Source: Acidilobaceae archaeon (GTDB lineage: Archaea; Thermoproteota; Thermoprotei_A; Sulfolobales; Acidilobaceae). Taken from it: a stretch of 8,559 nucleotides of DNA. Of the stretch, positions 1 to 7,734 are shown piece after piece (the stretch's first letter is position 1; the number at the start of each line of letters is the position of its first letter). The stretch lies in assembly GCA_027081695.1 (NCBI GenBank), contig JALWJI010000209.1, forward strand, positions 1 to 8,559, written 5' to 3'. A program made the position numbers and the translations under genes. The notes below the pieces were generated by a model. It did no database searches. It was not told the origin of the DNA and was given only the letters and a program-made list of their open reading frames with translations.

Positions 1-582
1 GAAGTAAATTGTAGAAATGCATGTATTCATAGTATTCCCATATGTCGTAGGAAGAGCGGTGGAGGAGCAGTATACCATGATCCAGGTAATCTCAATATTT
101 CATTACTAGCATATACTGGTCATCGGTATCCCGTAGACAAGGTTTATGAGGACGGTCTGGGAATTATACGCAGACTACTCTCGATACTCGGATACGATTC
201 TCATATAGAGAATCAGAATGATATTGTTGTTGGAAAATACAAGGTTTCGGGAAGTAGCGCCCTAATACTCAAAGACAGATACTTGTTCCACGCAACATTG
301 CTTATAGAAGCGGATACCTCTCTGCTAGACCAAGTAATTGTACCTAGACTGGACAGAGTTGCCAGGGGAGAGGTTACACCCGCAAAGTATAATCCCCGGA
401 ACTTGTCATCGAACGGTCCAATGATTAGAATCTGGGATGTATTACATGTTTTGGAACAAGAGCTTATCAAAGACATGGTTTACCACAAGGAACTGGTTAT
501 GACATTGCTTCCCCACGCGTATTCTCGTGTTGTCAACTATTGTATGGATCCATGTAATGGAGCTGGCAGGGAATCTCGATAA
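1..582 (+). CDS. lplA: Lipoate-protein ligase A family protein, C-terminal part (5' end outside window)
   Basis: Frame 1 is open from the window edge to TAA at 580-582, giving 193 residues; the N-terminal 50-70 residues are missing. The family activates lipoate (or octanoate or biotin in relatives) with ATP and attaches it to a lysine of carrier domains such as glycine-cleavage H protein or 2-oxoacid dehydrogenase E2, in the cytoplasm. Seen: the family's hallmark motif RRKSGGGAVYHDPGNLN at fragment residues 16-32; a KVSGSSA motif whose lysine (bases 241-243) matches the catalytic/binding lysine of LplA; then DRYLFHATLLIEAD, equivalent to the DR-FHHGTLLL-D block, and an RNLSS block like VTNL. 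After that only about 50 residues remain, so the accessory C-terminal domain of bacterial LplA is absent, as in archaeal enzymes that use a separate LplB-type subunit. An internal TTG at 283 is not the true start, since the motifs lie upstream. A LipM/octanoyltransferase role cannot be excluded. Confidence 0.88.
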   Translation, partial: EVNCRNACIHSIPICRRKSGGGAVYHDPGNLNISLLAYTGHRYPVDKVYEDGLGIIRRLLSILGYDSHIENQNDIVVGKYKVSGSSALILKDRYLFHATLLIEADTSLLDQVIVPRLDRVARGEVTPAKYNPRNLSSNGPMIRIWDVLHVLEQELIKDMVYHKELVMTLLPHAYSRVVNYCMDPCNGAGRESR

Positions 583-628
583 ATGTCTAGTTTGAATAAT
601 TGGTCTCTACAAACTCTCCTCGTTGATA

Positions 629-640
629 TGTTTATTATAT
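629..640 (+). promoter_or_regulatory. Probable TATA box of atpI
   Basis: An AT-rich stretch reading TTTATTATAT lies in the 134-base gap between the lplA stop and the atpI start. The usual archaeal spacing of about 25 bases puts transcription start near 660, leaving a leader of about 55 bases. No other clear promoter or structured element is seen in this gap. Confidence 0.5.
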
Positions 641-704
641 GGTAGAAATATTGTATTGAGCCCGGGAGAAGGGAGAAACTACACATACTGCTACTCTGAA
701 TAAA

Positions 705-710
705 GGGTGA
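705..710 (+). promoter_or_regulatory. Shine-Dalgarno site fixing the GTG start of atpI
   Basis: GGGTGA is complementary to the archaeal 16S 3' end and lies six bases before GTG at 717, which supports that codon over any later methionine. Confidence 0.6.
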
Positions 711-716
711 CGATTA

Positions 717-2768
717 GTGCTATTGCCGAGGAGAGTCGAGGAAGTAGTAGTCGCCGTTCCGAGACACCTGTATGACAAGACCGTGGCGAAGCTTGCAGAG
801 GTAGGCGTGCTCCACGTAGATACTCCTCCCAGAGTAAAGGGTGGTGAAGTAAACAAGGCCTACCGTACCTTATATGTGAAGATCTCGGAGAAAGCCAACA
901 AGTTGGAGAATTATTTCAGGGTTTTGGGCCTAGAGCCTGAGACGATCAGTGGCCTCTCACTAGAGGCTGGTGGATGGGAAGAGGCATATGAGAAGATCGT
1001 AAGTCTCCACTCCGAGCTAGAGGAGGCTTTTGACAGAGGAGTCTCAAGGCTTCAGGAGATAGAGTCTAAGATCTCCGAGTTGCAGGCGCTTAAGGCTGTG
1101 CTGGAGCCGATAAGCCATCTCGACGCAGACATTAGGAGTGCAACTCACACGTCATTCATCGGGTATACTGTTGGATTCTACAATGAGACAAGTGTTGAAA
1201 GTGAATCAGGGTATCTAGGGAAGCTAGCAGAGAAACATGGAGTCATAGTAGCCCTAGAACCTGCCGGAGACCAAGGCATCCTAATAGCCGTCGCAGGACA
1301 TCCCAAAAAAGTACGTGTCTTCATGCAACAGATCCGGCAGAGATTTACACCTATAACGATACCAGAGGATCTTCCAGGCTCTCCAAAACAAGCTTATAGT
1401 GAGATAAGTAGGCTCCTAAAGGAGTTCATGGATTCACACGACAAGATAGTTTCAAGGCTAATGGAGAAGAAAAATGAATTAGTCCAATACTATACGTATG
1501 TGTCAGCCCTCCGCTACGTGGCGAAACTCCTCTCCAACACTGTCAATACTAGGACTACAGCGTTCTTTAGAGGATATGTTGACACTGGAGAACGAAGGAA
1601 GCTCGTCAAAGCACTCGATGAGGCGACGGGCGGTGCATATCTCCTAAGTAAAGTGAAGATACATAAGGCGAAGAAAAAGGTCCCCACAAAAGTGGAGCTT
1701 CCCTGGTTCCTAAAACCGTTCCACGAGATAGTGAGAATGTATGGTGAGCCTGAACCTGATGAGATCGTGCCTACTGTATTCCTAGCAGTTACACTCCCAA
1801 TAATCTTCGGACTAATGTTCCCAGACGCGGGACACGGACTGCTAGTAATACTGTTCGCTCTTCTCATGACAAAGAAAGGAAGTCCCTGGAGATTCATACT
1901 TACAACGCTAGGAGCTGTCAGCGTAATAACAGGTATACTCGCAGGAGAATTCTTCGGCCCAGTAGTCTCGGCAAAAATCGGACTATACGACTTCTGGCAC
2001 CATCTAGGCTTCGAGACGCCGCCATTAGCGCAACCAACCTTCGCGGCAGAAGAGAATCTCGGAAATGAGGTTGCAAAAGAAAACTTCTTCAGGATAGCGA
2101 GTATCAGCCTCTGGATAGGCGCCTTCATGCTATCATTCGGCACACTGCTAGGAGTAGTCGATTCATACATTAAACGAGACTACGAGGCGCTACTAGCATC
2201 AAAGCTGCCAGCTTTCATATTCTTCACATCCGTAACCCTACCCTTCCTAGTAGTCCCTGATGCAGCCGAGGCGGGAGGCATAATCAAAGAAGCAATATTC
2301 ACGCTAGGATCAGCAGGTGTTCTACAAGCAATAGTACTCTACGGCGCAGTAATAGGCCTAGTATGGAAAATGCTAGGCGAACCAATTATACTAGCACTCG
2401 AAGGAGAGAACCCACTCCACGGACTGGGATCCTCATTCATGGAGGCATACGAGATGATAGCAATGATACTCGGAAACGTCCCCAGCTTCCTCAGAATTCT
2501 AGGACTAGGACTAGCCCACGCAGGCCTAATGCTTGGCTTCACAAAACTCTACCACATACTCGCCGAGGGAGGCATAATTGGACTAGTCATGGGAATAATA
2601 GTATACATTATCGGAAACCTACTCGTCGCCGGCCTAGAGGCGATAATAGCGTTCGCACACAGCCTCAGGCTTCACTTCTACGAGTGGTTCAGCAAGTTCT
2701 ATTCTGGAGGAGGAATATCCTTCGAGCCTCTAACGACTGAAGGAGTAAAATTCATAATAAGAGGCTAG
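717..2768 (+). CDS. atpI: A-type (archaeal V-type) ATP synthase subunit I
   Basis: This is the 683-residue membrane stator subunit of the archaeal A1Ao ATP synthase, homologous to subunit a of V-ATPases; it supplies the half-channels for protons or sodium beside the rotor ring and links to the peripheral stalks. Length fits the family (about 650-700). Residues 1 to about 345 are hydrophilic and helix-rich (the long coiled-coil arm, with heptad-like stretches around 85-130 and 225-260). From about 352 on there are seven to eight hydrophobic segments. Family motifs: DAGHG at 370-374 in the first membrane region; SFLRILGLGLAHAGLM, whose Arg593 aligns with the essential channel arginine (yeast Vph1 R735); and LRLHFYEWFSKFY, whose Arg651 aligns with the second conserved arginine (R799). 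The GTG start follows GGGTGA by six bases. No other ATPase subunit lies within the window, so the gene seems to be transcribed apart from the rest of the complex. Confidence 0.96.
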   Translation: MLLPRRVEEVVVAVPRHLYDKTVAKLAEVGVLHVDTPPRVKGGEVNKAYRTLYVKISEKANKLENYFRVLGLEPETISGLSLEAGGWEEAYEKIVSLHSELEEAFDRGVSRLQEIESKISELQALKAVLEPISHLDADIRSATHTSFIGYTVGFYNETSVESESGYLGKLAEKHGVIVALEPAGDQGILIAVAGHPKKVRVFMQQIRQRFTPITIPEDLPGSPKQAYSEISRLLKEFMDSHDKIVSRLMEKKNELVQYYTYVSALRYVAKLLSNTVNTRTTAFFRGYVDTGERRKLVKALDEATGGAYLLSKVKIHKAKKKVPTKVELPWFLKPFHEIVRMYGEPEPDEIVPTVFLAVTLPIIFGLMFPDAGHGLLVILFALLMTKKGSPWRFILTTLGAVSVITGILAGEFFGPVVSAKIGLYDFWHHLGFETPPLAQPTFAAEENLGNEVAKENFFRIASISLWIGAFMLSFGTLLGVVDSYIKRDYEALLASKLPAFIFFTSVTLPFLVVPDAAEAGGIIKEAIFTLGSAGVLQAIVLYGAVIGLVWKMLGEPIILALEGENPLHGLGSSFMEAYEMIAMILGNVPSFLRILGLGLAHAGLMLGFTKLYHILAEGGIIGLVMGIIVYIIGNLLVAGLEAIIAFAHSLRLHFYEWFSKFYSGGGISFEPLTTEGVKFIIRG

Positions 2769-2778
2769 CCGTAAACAA

Positions 2779-2787
2779 CTATATCTT
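2779..2787 (+). promoter_or_regulatory. Possible TATA box of the C/D sRNA at 2814
   Basis: CTATATCTT is centred near 2783, which predicts a start near 2809, just before the terminal stem of the sRNA candidate. A second TATA-like stretch (TTATATCC, about 2799-2806) is too close to serve that RNA. Inference from spacing only. Confidence 0.4.
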
Positions 2788-2813
2788 TTCCAACCACCTT
2801 ATATCCTTATCCT

Positions 2814-2878
2814 GGGCGATGAAGACGGCTGGTATTACAGAGATAGACCTGATGACGACTGACACCAGAACCGAGCCC
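2814..2878 (+). ncRNA. Candidate box C/D guide sRNA, predicted to target the 530-loop region of 16S rRNA
   Basis: Seen in order: GGGC (2814-2817), box C GATGA (2818-2822), a 15-base spacer, a D'-like CAGA (2838-2841), nine bases, box C' GATGA (2851-2855, in context CTGATGA), a 15-base spacer, box D CCGA (2871-2874), and GCCC (2875-2878), which pairs with GGGC. The D' spacer is the reverse complement of TAATACCAGCCG, and the D spacer of TTCTGGTGTCAG. From memory, crenarchaeal 16S reads CTGGTGTCAGCCGCCGCGG followed by TAATACCAGC in this region, so both spacers are antisense to neighbouring sites. By the five-bases-upstream rule the predicted 2'-O-methylation sites correspond to about E. coli G/C514 and A535. 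Box D CCGA, D' CAGA and 15-base (rather than 12-base) spacers are non-canonical. A 37-codon reading frame (2819-2932) overlaps but has no ribosome site. Confidence 0.72.
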
Positions 2879-2916
2879 CTATCCTTCCTAGAATCAACTT
2901 TTATATCCAAGAAATT

Positions 2917-2932
2917 TCAACTATATATTTGA
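2917..2932 (+). promoter_or_regulatory. TATA box of padR inside a small inverted repeat (possible autoregulatory operator)
   Basis: TCAA (2917-2920) and TTGA (2929-2932) form a four-base inverted repeat around the TATA-like core CTATATAT. The core predicts a start near 2951 and a leader of about 47 bases. PadR proteins often repress their own gene through short dyads with an eight-base centre, so an operator is plausible, but the arms are short. A second TATA-like stretch, CTTTTATAT at 2898-2906, is an alternative promoter. Confidence 0.35.
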
Positions 2933-2982
2933 TTAGACACAAATTGGAGAATAAGTGATACAACCGGGACACAAATAATGCA

Positions 2983-2988
2983 AGGAGG
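2983..2988 (+). promoter_or_regulatory. Strong Shine-Dalgarno site of padR
   Basis: AGGAGG lies nine bases before the ATG at 2998 and settles this start. Confidence 0.65.
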
Positions 2989-2997
2989 CTGACAGCT

Positions 2998-3456
2998 ATG
3001 AGTCCACAGTCAAGAAACGGAAGCTCTCTGTACCGGGAAAGCCTAAGAAACCTAGTCCTGAGAATACTCGCGGAAGGTCCTACTCATGGATACCATATCA
3101 TGAGGAGGGTAGAAGAGATAACCGATGGAAAATGGAGGCCTGCAGCCGGAACACTATACCCCTTGCTAGAACAGATGCAAGAGGAAGGCTATATCGAGAT
3201 CAGGGAAGTTTCCACGGGCCGAGTCAGGGGAGGAAAAAGAATCGTTTATTCCCTGACAGATAAGGGATGGAAGAAGCTAGCAGAAATACTATTAGAAAAG
3301 AGCGAAGCAAAGATGAAAATGCTATATTATCTCATCGTAGAGGGAGCAGTATTATTGCGTAACAAAGGATATAGTGAAGAAGCAGAGCAAATATGCAATA
3401 TCCTTAACACCTCAACTAAACAGTTTATGAAAGAGCTAGAGAAGAATTGCCGATGA
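2998..3456 (+). CDS. PadR-family winged-helix transcriptional regulator
   Basis: A 152-residue DNA-binding protein, expected to act as a dimer and usually as a ligand- or stress-responsive repressor. The N-terminal domain has the family pattern: LRNLVLRILAEGPTHGYHI (helix 1 and GY motif, residues 16-34), GTLYPLLEQMQEEGYI (recognition helix, 51-66), and the wing GKRIVYSLTDKG (79-90). The remaining about 60 residues are helical and charged and probably form the dimerisation helix plus an extra segment (residues 100-152) of unknown role, making it longer than the minimal PadR of about 110 residues. The ATG has a strong ribosome site. It is monocistronic within the window and converges on the helicase gene, with 45 bases between the stops. 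Its target is not evident; self-regulation is the simplest guess. The family call is firm, the function unknown. Confidence 0.93.
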   Translation: MSPQSRNGSSLYRESLRNLVLRILAEGPTHGYHIMRRVEEITDGKWRPAAGTLYPLLEQMQEEGYIEIREVSTGRVRGGKRIVYSLTDKGWKKLAEILLEKSEAKMKMLYYLIVEGAVLLRNKGYSEEAEQICNILNTSTKQFMKELEKNCR

Positions 3457-3501
3457 CACGGACTATTCTAATCTGCCTAGGATTGTTTACTGATAAATCC
3501 A

Positions 3502-6500
3502 TTATTCTTTAAGATACAAGTAAATGGACATATAGGGATACCTCTTTATTCTATCGAGGAAGTTCTCGATCCTTGAATTGTCCTTGGCAACCAGTACAAT
3601 GTATCCGTAGTCGAGAAGTTTGTGGAGTCCACGTCTACTCGCACCCAGAACTCGCCTATATGCTCTCCGATGCTCCTCACTTAATTGTTTCTTAAAACGT
3701 CTTAGGTAGATGTCGCTTAGCTCATCGAATACATCTTCATTCTGCACCGCTACAGTAACGAGCATGGAACTGCCCATAATTCTTTCTGCTTCACTAATTC
3801 TTTCTGCTGCGTGATTAAGGCATTCTTTCAGAGTTGAGCAGTATGTTTTTGAGAACAGTAACTTTCCTGGAATAGTATAGTTCCTGTATACGGTCATTGA
3901 AGAAAGATATTCGTCTATTTTTTCTTTGATCAAGGAATCCTGTTTCTCTGGATCTTTGAGAGTTACAGCTTCTTTCATCATGTCCCAATAATTGTCGAAG
4001 CTCTCGATCTCATGTATTGATAATCTGGATAACTGGATAAAGTCCTCAGGTTCAAAAACCGTTAATTTTTGATGGAACGAGTTTAGAGACAATTGTACAA
4101 GTGATATCGTCTCGGTCTGCGCAGGCTCGTATCTAGTCCAGTCTTTACAGTTTCCTATTCTGAATATTCTGCTTCCAGCTTTCACAGTTATGGGGAATAT
4201 TGGATATCCTTGGCTGTCCACGGACTCTCCACAACTATAGAATGTTGGCTTTATCCTTTTCCAGCCCGATATTCTCTCCTTATCCGATGCTAGGATTGTA
4301 TCAGGCGCTATGTACATGTACCATGAAAAGTAATCTGCTGGGTCTTCTCCTTTGGGAACTTGATAGGCTACTATTTTGTCATTTATCTGCCAGTAGTCGA
4401 GTTTTCCTATGGATTGTAAAAGGTCGAGGGATTTGCTTGTCCTTATACCTCCCAGTAAATTGTTAGGGAGTACTACTAGTGGAAGACCTCCTCCTTGAAG
4501 TGTACGGGTTCTCTCCGTTATTTCCTGTATAGTGTTATAGAGGGTGACTATATTGGATAGTCTGAGTCTTTGTGCTTGGATTAGTCTTCTTTTCTGGTTA
4601 TAGTCTTCTTCGTGGTATAGGGATACTACCCTTGAGGGTAGACCATCTCTTCCTGCTCTGCCCACTTCCTGATAGTAATCCTCTACTCCGTCACTTGGAG
4701 TGATGTGTAGTATCCATCTAATGTTTGGAATGTCCATTCCCATGCCGAAGGCTTTTGTCGCCACTATTATCCTGGGACCATGGCCTGTTTTTGATGCTCT
4801 GTAAACTAAGTTCTCAGCTTCTCTCCTTTCCCTGCTTGATAGTTGTCCGTGATAGCCGATGGATTTTATCCCTGTAAGTTTTTCTATTGCCTCTGCTAGA
4901 ACTTCTACGTTTGCCCATTCACTCTTCTCGCTCTTTACGTAAGATGTAAACACTATGCCTAGCCACGGATCACTTACCGAAGAGGCCCACTCGGACAACG
5001 AGCTTATTGTGCGAGCTATGTCCTTATGCCTTTCTTTACTTGTGTATTCTTTCACTTGGAATACCAGGTTAGGCCTTATACTAGGTGCTCTTAGGATAAG
5101 TGGCTTGTCCACACTCAATTCTTTTAGCGGAGACTTTTCGTCAAGGCTAATCCTTATCGATAAAGGTTCCTCTTGGAACCCGAGCTCGTTTAGAATCGAC
5201 CGGAGTAATTCGCTACTTGCGCTTGCAGTGAAGAGTGTTATCGGTGGCCAGTTTGCTACCTTATAGATTTCTGATATTGTTCTAGCTGCGTGTAGGTAAG
5301 AGGGCCTGAAGCTCGTACCCCACTTGCTTATTGTATGTGCTTCGTCTAGTACTATTAGACTGGGAAGTCTTTTGGCGAAAACCTCGACGAAGGATTGGTC
5401 ATAGAATCTTTCTGGTGTTACGTATACAAAGTCTACTAGTCCACGCTCCATGATCTCTAGGATTGCTTTCTTATCATCTGGTCTTGTGGATGAATCAATT
5501 TTTACGGCTGTGAATCCTTTTTCTTGGAGACCCTCTATTTGGTCTCTCATTAATGCTCTTAGAGGAGAGACTACTAGGACGTAGCCTGGCTCGATCCTGG
5601 AAAGGATAGCTCCCGAGAGCTGGAATATTGCTGATTTGCCTGCTCCTGTCGGCAATATTATGGATACAGGTAACGGTCTTCTGGATAGGGATGAGAGCAG
5701 TATTGCTTTGATACCTGTGTATTGGTAGGGTTTTAGACTATATAGGGGGTTCCAGTATTTTTTCATGAGTGTTTCTGCTACTTCTACCATTTCTTCAACA
5801 ATATCGTGTGGATCATGCAGGGAGGTTTGTTCTGGTTCTTCTGGTTCGGGGCCTACGAATTCAATCTTTGTATTGTTTAGTCTTAGCGTTGTCGTTACTC
5901 CTATCGCGTTCATCGAGCTTAGGATCGATGTTATCCTTGCAGTTGATGCCTCTAGATACTCTTTGTAGAGTCCCCTTGATAGGAGCCCACTTAGATATCT
6001 TGGTGCTGGGTATCTCTCAGGGTATACGGCTACCTTTGGACTATGCCGGGCAAATACTTCTGGGTATAGTACATAGACGTCCCAACTTACAATTATGGCG
6101 TCGATGTCTTCCTCTTCAACTTCGTCGATAGAATCATTATGCAATGATATGCTCTTGACTCTTAATCTTTCACTGAGGATGTGTTCTAGAACATGTAGTG
6201 ATGAATCATCAGGGGTAATGATTAATGGTATGGTATCTTTTCCTTCTTTTGCATTGTATTCGAGGAATTTGGATATTAATGATGCCGCTCTTGGTATGTT
6301 GATCGCGTGTTCGGTGCCGTTTAGTAGCTTTATTTTTGGCGCTCTACGTATAATTATACTCTTCTTGGTTCTCTTCCTCCTGCATTCTTGTTCTTCGAGT
6401 GTTATGCCCCAGGTTTTCAATTGGTCTTCGTATGGTCCTGGTCCTGTCCAGTTTTGGCAGTCTTGCTCGGACAATAGACAGTTATAGATTACGTCTTTCC

Positions 6501-7602
6501 GTCCTCTGATAGTTACGCATTCAAGGTACCATGGCTCTATCTGTATGTTCTTGTCTAGTAGCCGTTTGTTTGCTATTTTAACGGTCTTTAGTAGCTCGTC
6601 CGCTATTTCTTTCTTACCGGCTATTCGGAGTGATACAGCGGCTATAATCGGGTTTCCTTGTCGCCTTCTTAGGGATTCTATGTAGGGCCCTGCTGGTCCT
6701 TTTCGGCCATTGTTATTTATAATATATGGTGAATAATACTTGCACGCATATCTTGGCTTATCAGTCACTAGTATTGCATTGTTATCGCATTGTATTGTTT
6801 CAGGACTAATTCCTGCTAGGAAGCTTAAATTATATGATGTAATTGTGTCATGGAGCTGGTAGGTTTCTATGAGGTACTTTAGCTTCTTTGCTATTTTCTC
6901 GATATTGTCAGTGATGCTTTTTTCATAGATTTCTATGCCTAGATGATAGTTAAGGCTAGAGATGCTTGGATATGCTTCTGGGAGGACCTGTAATGCTAGT
7001 TCTCTTAGATCTAGTCCTGGACATCCCCATGAGATCAGGGTTCTTGGCCCATATTCTGCGTGTTTGAGGGGTGTGAACTGTATCTCTGCGTAGGACCTGT
7101 AGGGTTCTGGAAGCGTGCTTGTATCATAGTTTTCATCGTCTATTCTTATGATTATTCGTTTCTTACCGCAGTATGCAATTACTTTATCGGCTAGTGGATT
7201 CCTTAGCCCTAGGAGTCTGATCACATCGTCTACAAGCTTGTTTTTTTCTCCTAAATCACATCCTTTCAGTCGTAATAGGACTACTAGTTCGGGCCTATTT
7301 CTCTGCTCAAGTATAGATACTATGCCTTTTGGAGGACACCAATATTTCACGTAATTCGTGATAATTGTGGAGAGTAGTCCGTCACTGCATTTATTTGCAC
7401 AAGTAGTTAGAACCTTCTCGTCTATACGAGTACCTTTTCTCAATTGTTCTCTTGCTCCATAGAATATTATCGTATTTATCAGTGGTATACCGGAGAATAC
7501 AGCAAGATACTTGTTTTTGGGCGCTATAAAGTAGAGTATTCCAGCTAGACCTGTTACGGTAAGAAGTATTGCTAGTATCATTGTTAGGCTTGTTTGATCC
7601 AT
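3502..7602 (-). CDS. Membrane-anchored RecQ-like superfamily 2 DNA helicase with large unassigned flanking regions
   Basis: A 1366-residue protein. Seen: two hydrophobic helices at about 7-27 and 32-50, joined by a short PKNK loop, suggesting an N-terminal membrane hairpin with the rest in the cytoplasm; Cys68, Cys72, Cys89 and Cys115, possibly metal-binding; an unrecognised region to about 620; then a complete RecQ-type core. Core motifs: LKPYQ (motif 0), Walker A PTGAGKS (651-657, Lys656), SPLRALMRDQ (Ia), DEAH (753-756) followed by KWGTSFRPSY, which matches the RecQ aromatic-rich loop, TAS (792-794), VATKAFGMGMD (947-957) and QEVGRAGRDG (978-987, arginines 982 and 985). All residues needed for ATP-driven unwinding are present. 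The RecQ zinc-binding and HRDC domains are not seen; instead about 360 unassigned residues follow. ATG 7602 is the only upstream start, since the frame meets a stop 16 codons earlier with no start codon between; no good ribosome site is seen, so the mRNA may have a weak or non-canonical leader. Repair or defence roles are guesses. Confidence 0.92.
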   Translation of the reverse strand: MDQTSLTMILAILLTVTGLAGILYFIAPKNKYLAVFSGIPLINTIIFYGAREQLRKGTRIDEKVLTTCANKCSDGLLSTIITNYVKYWCPPKGIVSILEQRNRPELVVLLRLKGCDLGEKNKLVDDVIRLLGLRNPLADKVIAYCGKKRIIIRIDDENYDTSTLPEPYRSYAEIQFTPLKHAEYGPRTLISWGCPGLDLRELALQVLPEAYPSISSLNYHLGIEIYEKSITDNIEKIAKKLKYLIETYQLHDTITSYNLSFLAGISPETIQCDNNAILVTDKPRYACKYYSPYIINNNGRKGPAGPYIESLRRRQGNPIIAAVSLRIAGKKEIADELLKTVKIANKRLLDKNIQIEPWYLECVTIRGRKDVIYNCLLSEQDCQNWTGPGPYEDQLKTWGITLEEQECRRKRTKKSIIIRRAPKIKLLNGTEHAINIPRAASLISKFLEYNAKEGKDTIPLIITPDDSSLHVLEHILSERLRVKSISLHNDSIDEVEEEDIDAIIVSWDVYVLYPEVFARHSPKVAVYPERYPAPRYLSGLLSRGLYKEYLEASTARITSILSSMNAIGVTTTLRLNNTKIEFVGPEPEEPEQTSLHDPHDIVEEMVEVAETLMKKYWNPLYSLKPYQYTGIKAILLSSLSRRPLPVSIILPTGAGKSAIFQLSGAILSRIEPGYVLVVSPLRALMRDQIEGLQEKGFTAVKIDSSTRPDDKKAILEIMERGLVDFVYVTPERFYDQSFVEVFAKRLPSLIVLDEAHTISKWGTSFRPSYLHAARTISEIYKVANWPPITLFTASASSELLRSILNELGFQEEPLSIRISLDEKSPLKELSVDKPLILRAPSIRPNLVFQVKEYTSKERHKDIARTISSLSEWASSVSDPWLGIVFTSYVKSEKSEWANVEVLAEAIEKLTGIKSIGYHGQLSSRERREAENLVYRASKTGHGPRIIVATKAFGMGMDIPNIRWILHITPSDGVEDYYQEVGRAGRDGLPSRVVSLYHEEDYNQKRRLIQAQRLRLSNIVTLYNTIQEITERTRTLQGGGLPLVVLPNNLLGGIRTSKSLDLLQSIGKLDYWQINDKIVAYQVPKGEDPADYFSWYMYIAPDTILASDKERISGWKRIKPTFYSCGESVDSQGYPIFPITVKAGSRIFRIGNCKDWTRYEPAQTETISLVQLSLNSFHQKLTVFEPEDFIQLSRLSIHEIESFDNYWDMMKEAVTLKDPEKQDSLIKEKIDEYLSSMTVYRNYTIPGKLLFSKTYCSTLKECLNHAAERISEAERIMGSSMLVTVAVQNEDVFDELSDIYLRRFKKQLSEEHRRAYRRVLGASRRGLHKLLDYGYIVLVAKDNSRIENFLDRIKRYPYMSIYLYLKE

Positions 7603-7679
7603 GTCCGTGTCCCATCTTGCGATGTCTTTAGACTCAGTAGAGACGTGTTACCCGAGTATTACGTTGAGACTAGTGGGGT

Positions 7680-7694
7680 CTTTAACGGATAAAG
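7680..7694 (-). promoter_or_regulatory. Probable TATA box of the helicase gene within an inverted repeat
   Basis: The plus strand reads CTTTAACGGATAAAG, an inverted repeat with five-base arms and a five-base centre. On the minus strand it presents CTTTATCC as a TATA-like element, predicting a start near 7665 and a leader of about 60 bases. The dyad could be an operator. It lies about 10 bases from the plus-strand TATA box of the sRNA, so the two promoters are back to back. Confidence 0.4.
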
Positions 7695-7703
7695 GTCTCC
7701 TAA

Positions 7704-7713
7704 CATTTTATGC
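7704..7713 (+). promoter_or_regulatory. Probable TATA box of the C/D sRNA at 7735
   Basis: CATTTTATGC is centred near 7709; a spacing of about 26 bases puts the RNA start at 7735, exactly the first base of the predicted terminal stem. Confidence 0.5.
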
Positions 7714-7734
7714 TTCTCTGTTAAATCTTTTACT

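Noticed and set aside
1514..2170. 218-codon minus-strand open frame inside atpI
   Set aside because: Antisense shadow of a strongly conserved membrane-protein coding region; low-complexity serine/proline-rich translation with no family pattern.
2363..2740. 125-codon plus-strand open frame in another frame of atpI
   Set aside because: Arginine/threonine-rich shadow overlapping the most conserved part of subunit I.
2819..2932. 37-codon ATG reading frame between atpI and padR
   Set aside because: It has no ribosome site, no recognisable composition, and it coincides with the boxes and spacers of the C/D sRNA candidate, which explains the sequence better.
3457..3501. Terminator between the convergent padR and helicase genes
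   Set aside because: Neither strand shows a clear T-run or hairpin in the 45-base gap, so no terminator is annotated.
7391..7615. Alternative minus-strand start ATG at 7615 giving a MGHGHG protein of 74 residues
   Set aside because: It is in a different frame from the helicase and overlaps its N-terminal codons; it has no ribosome site and looks like a shadow.
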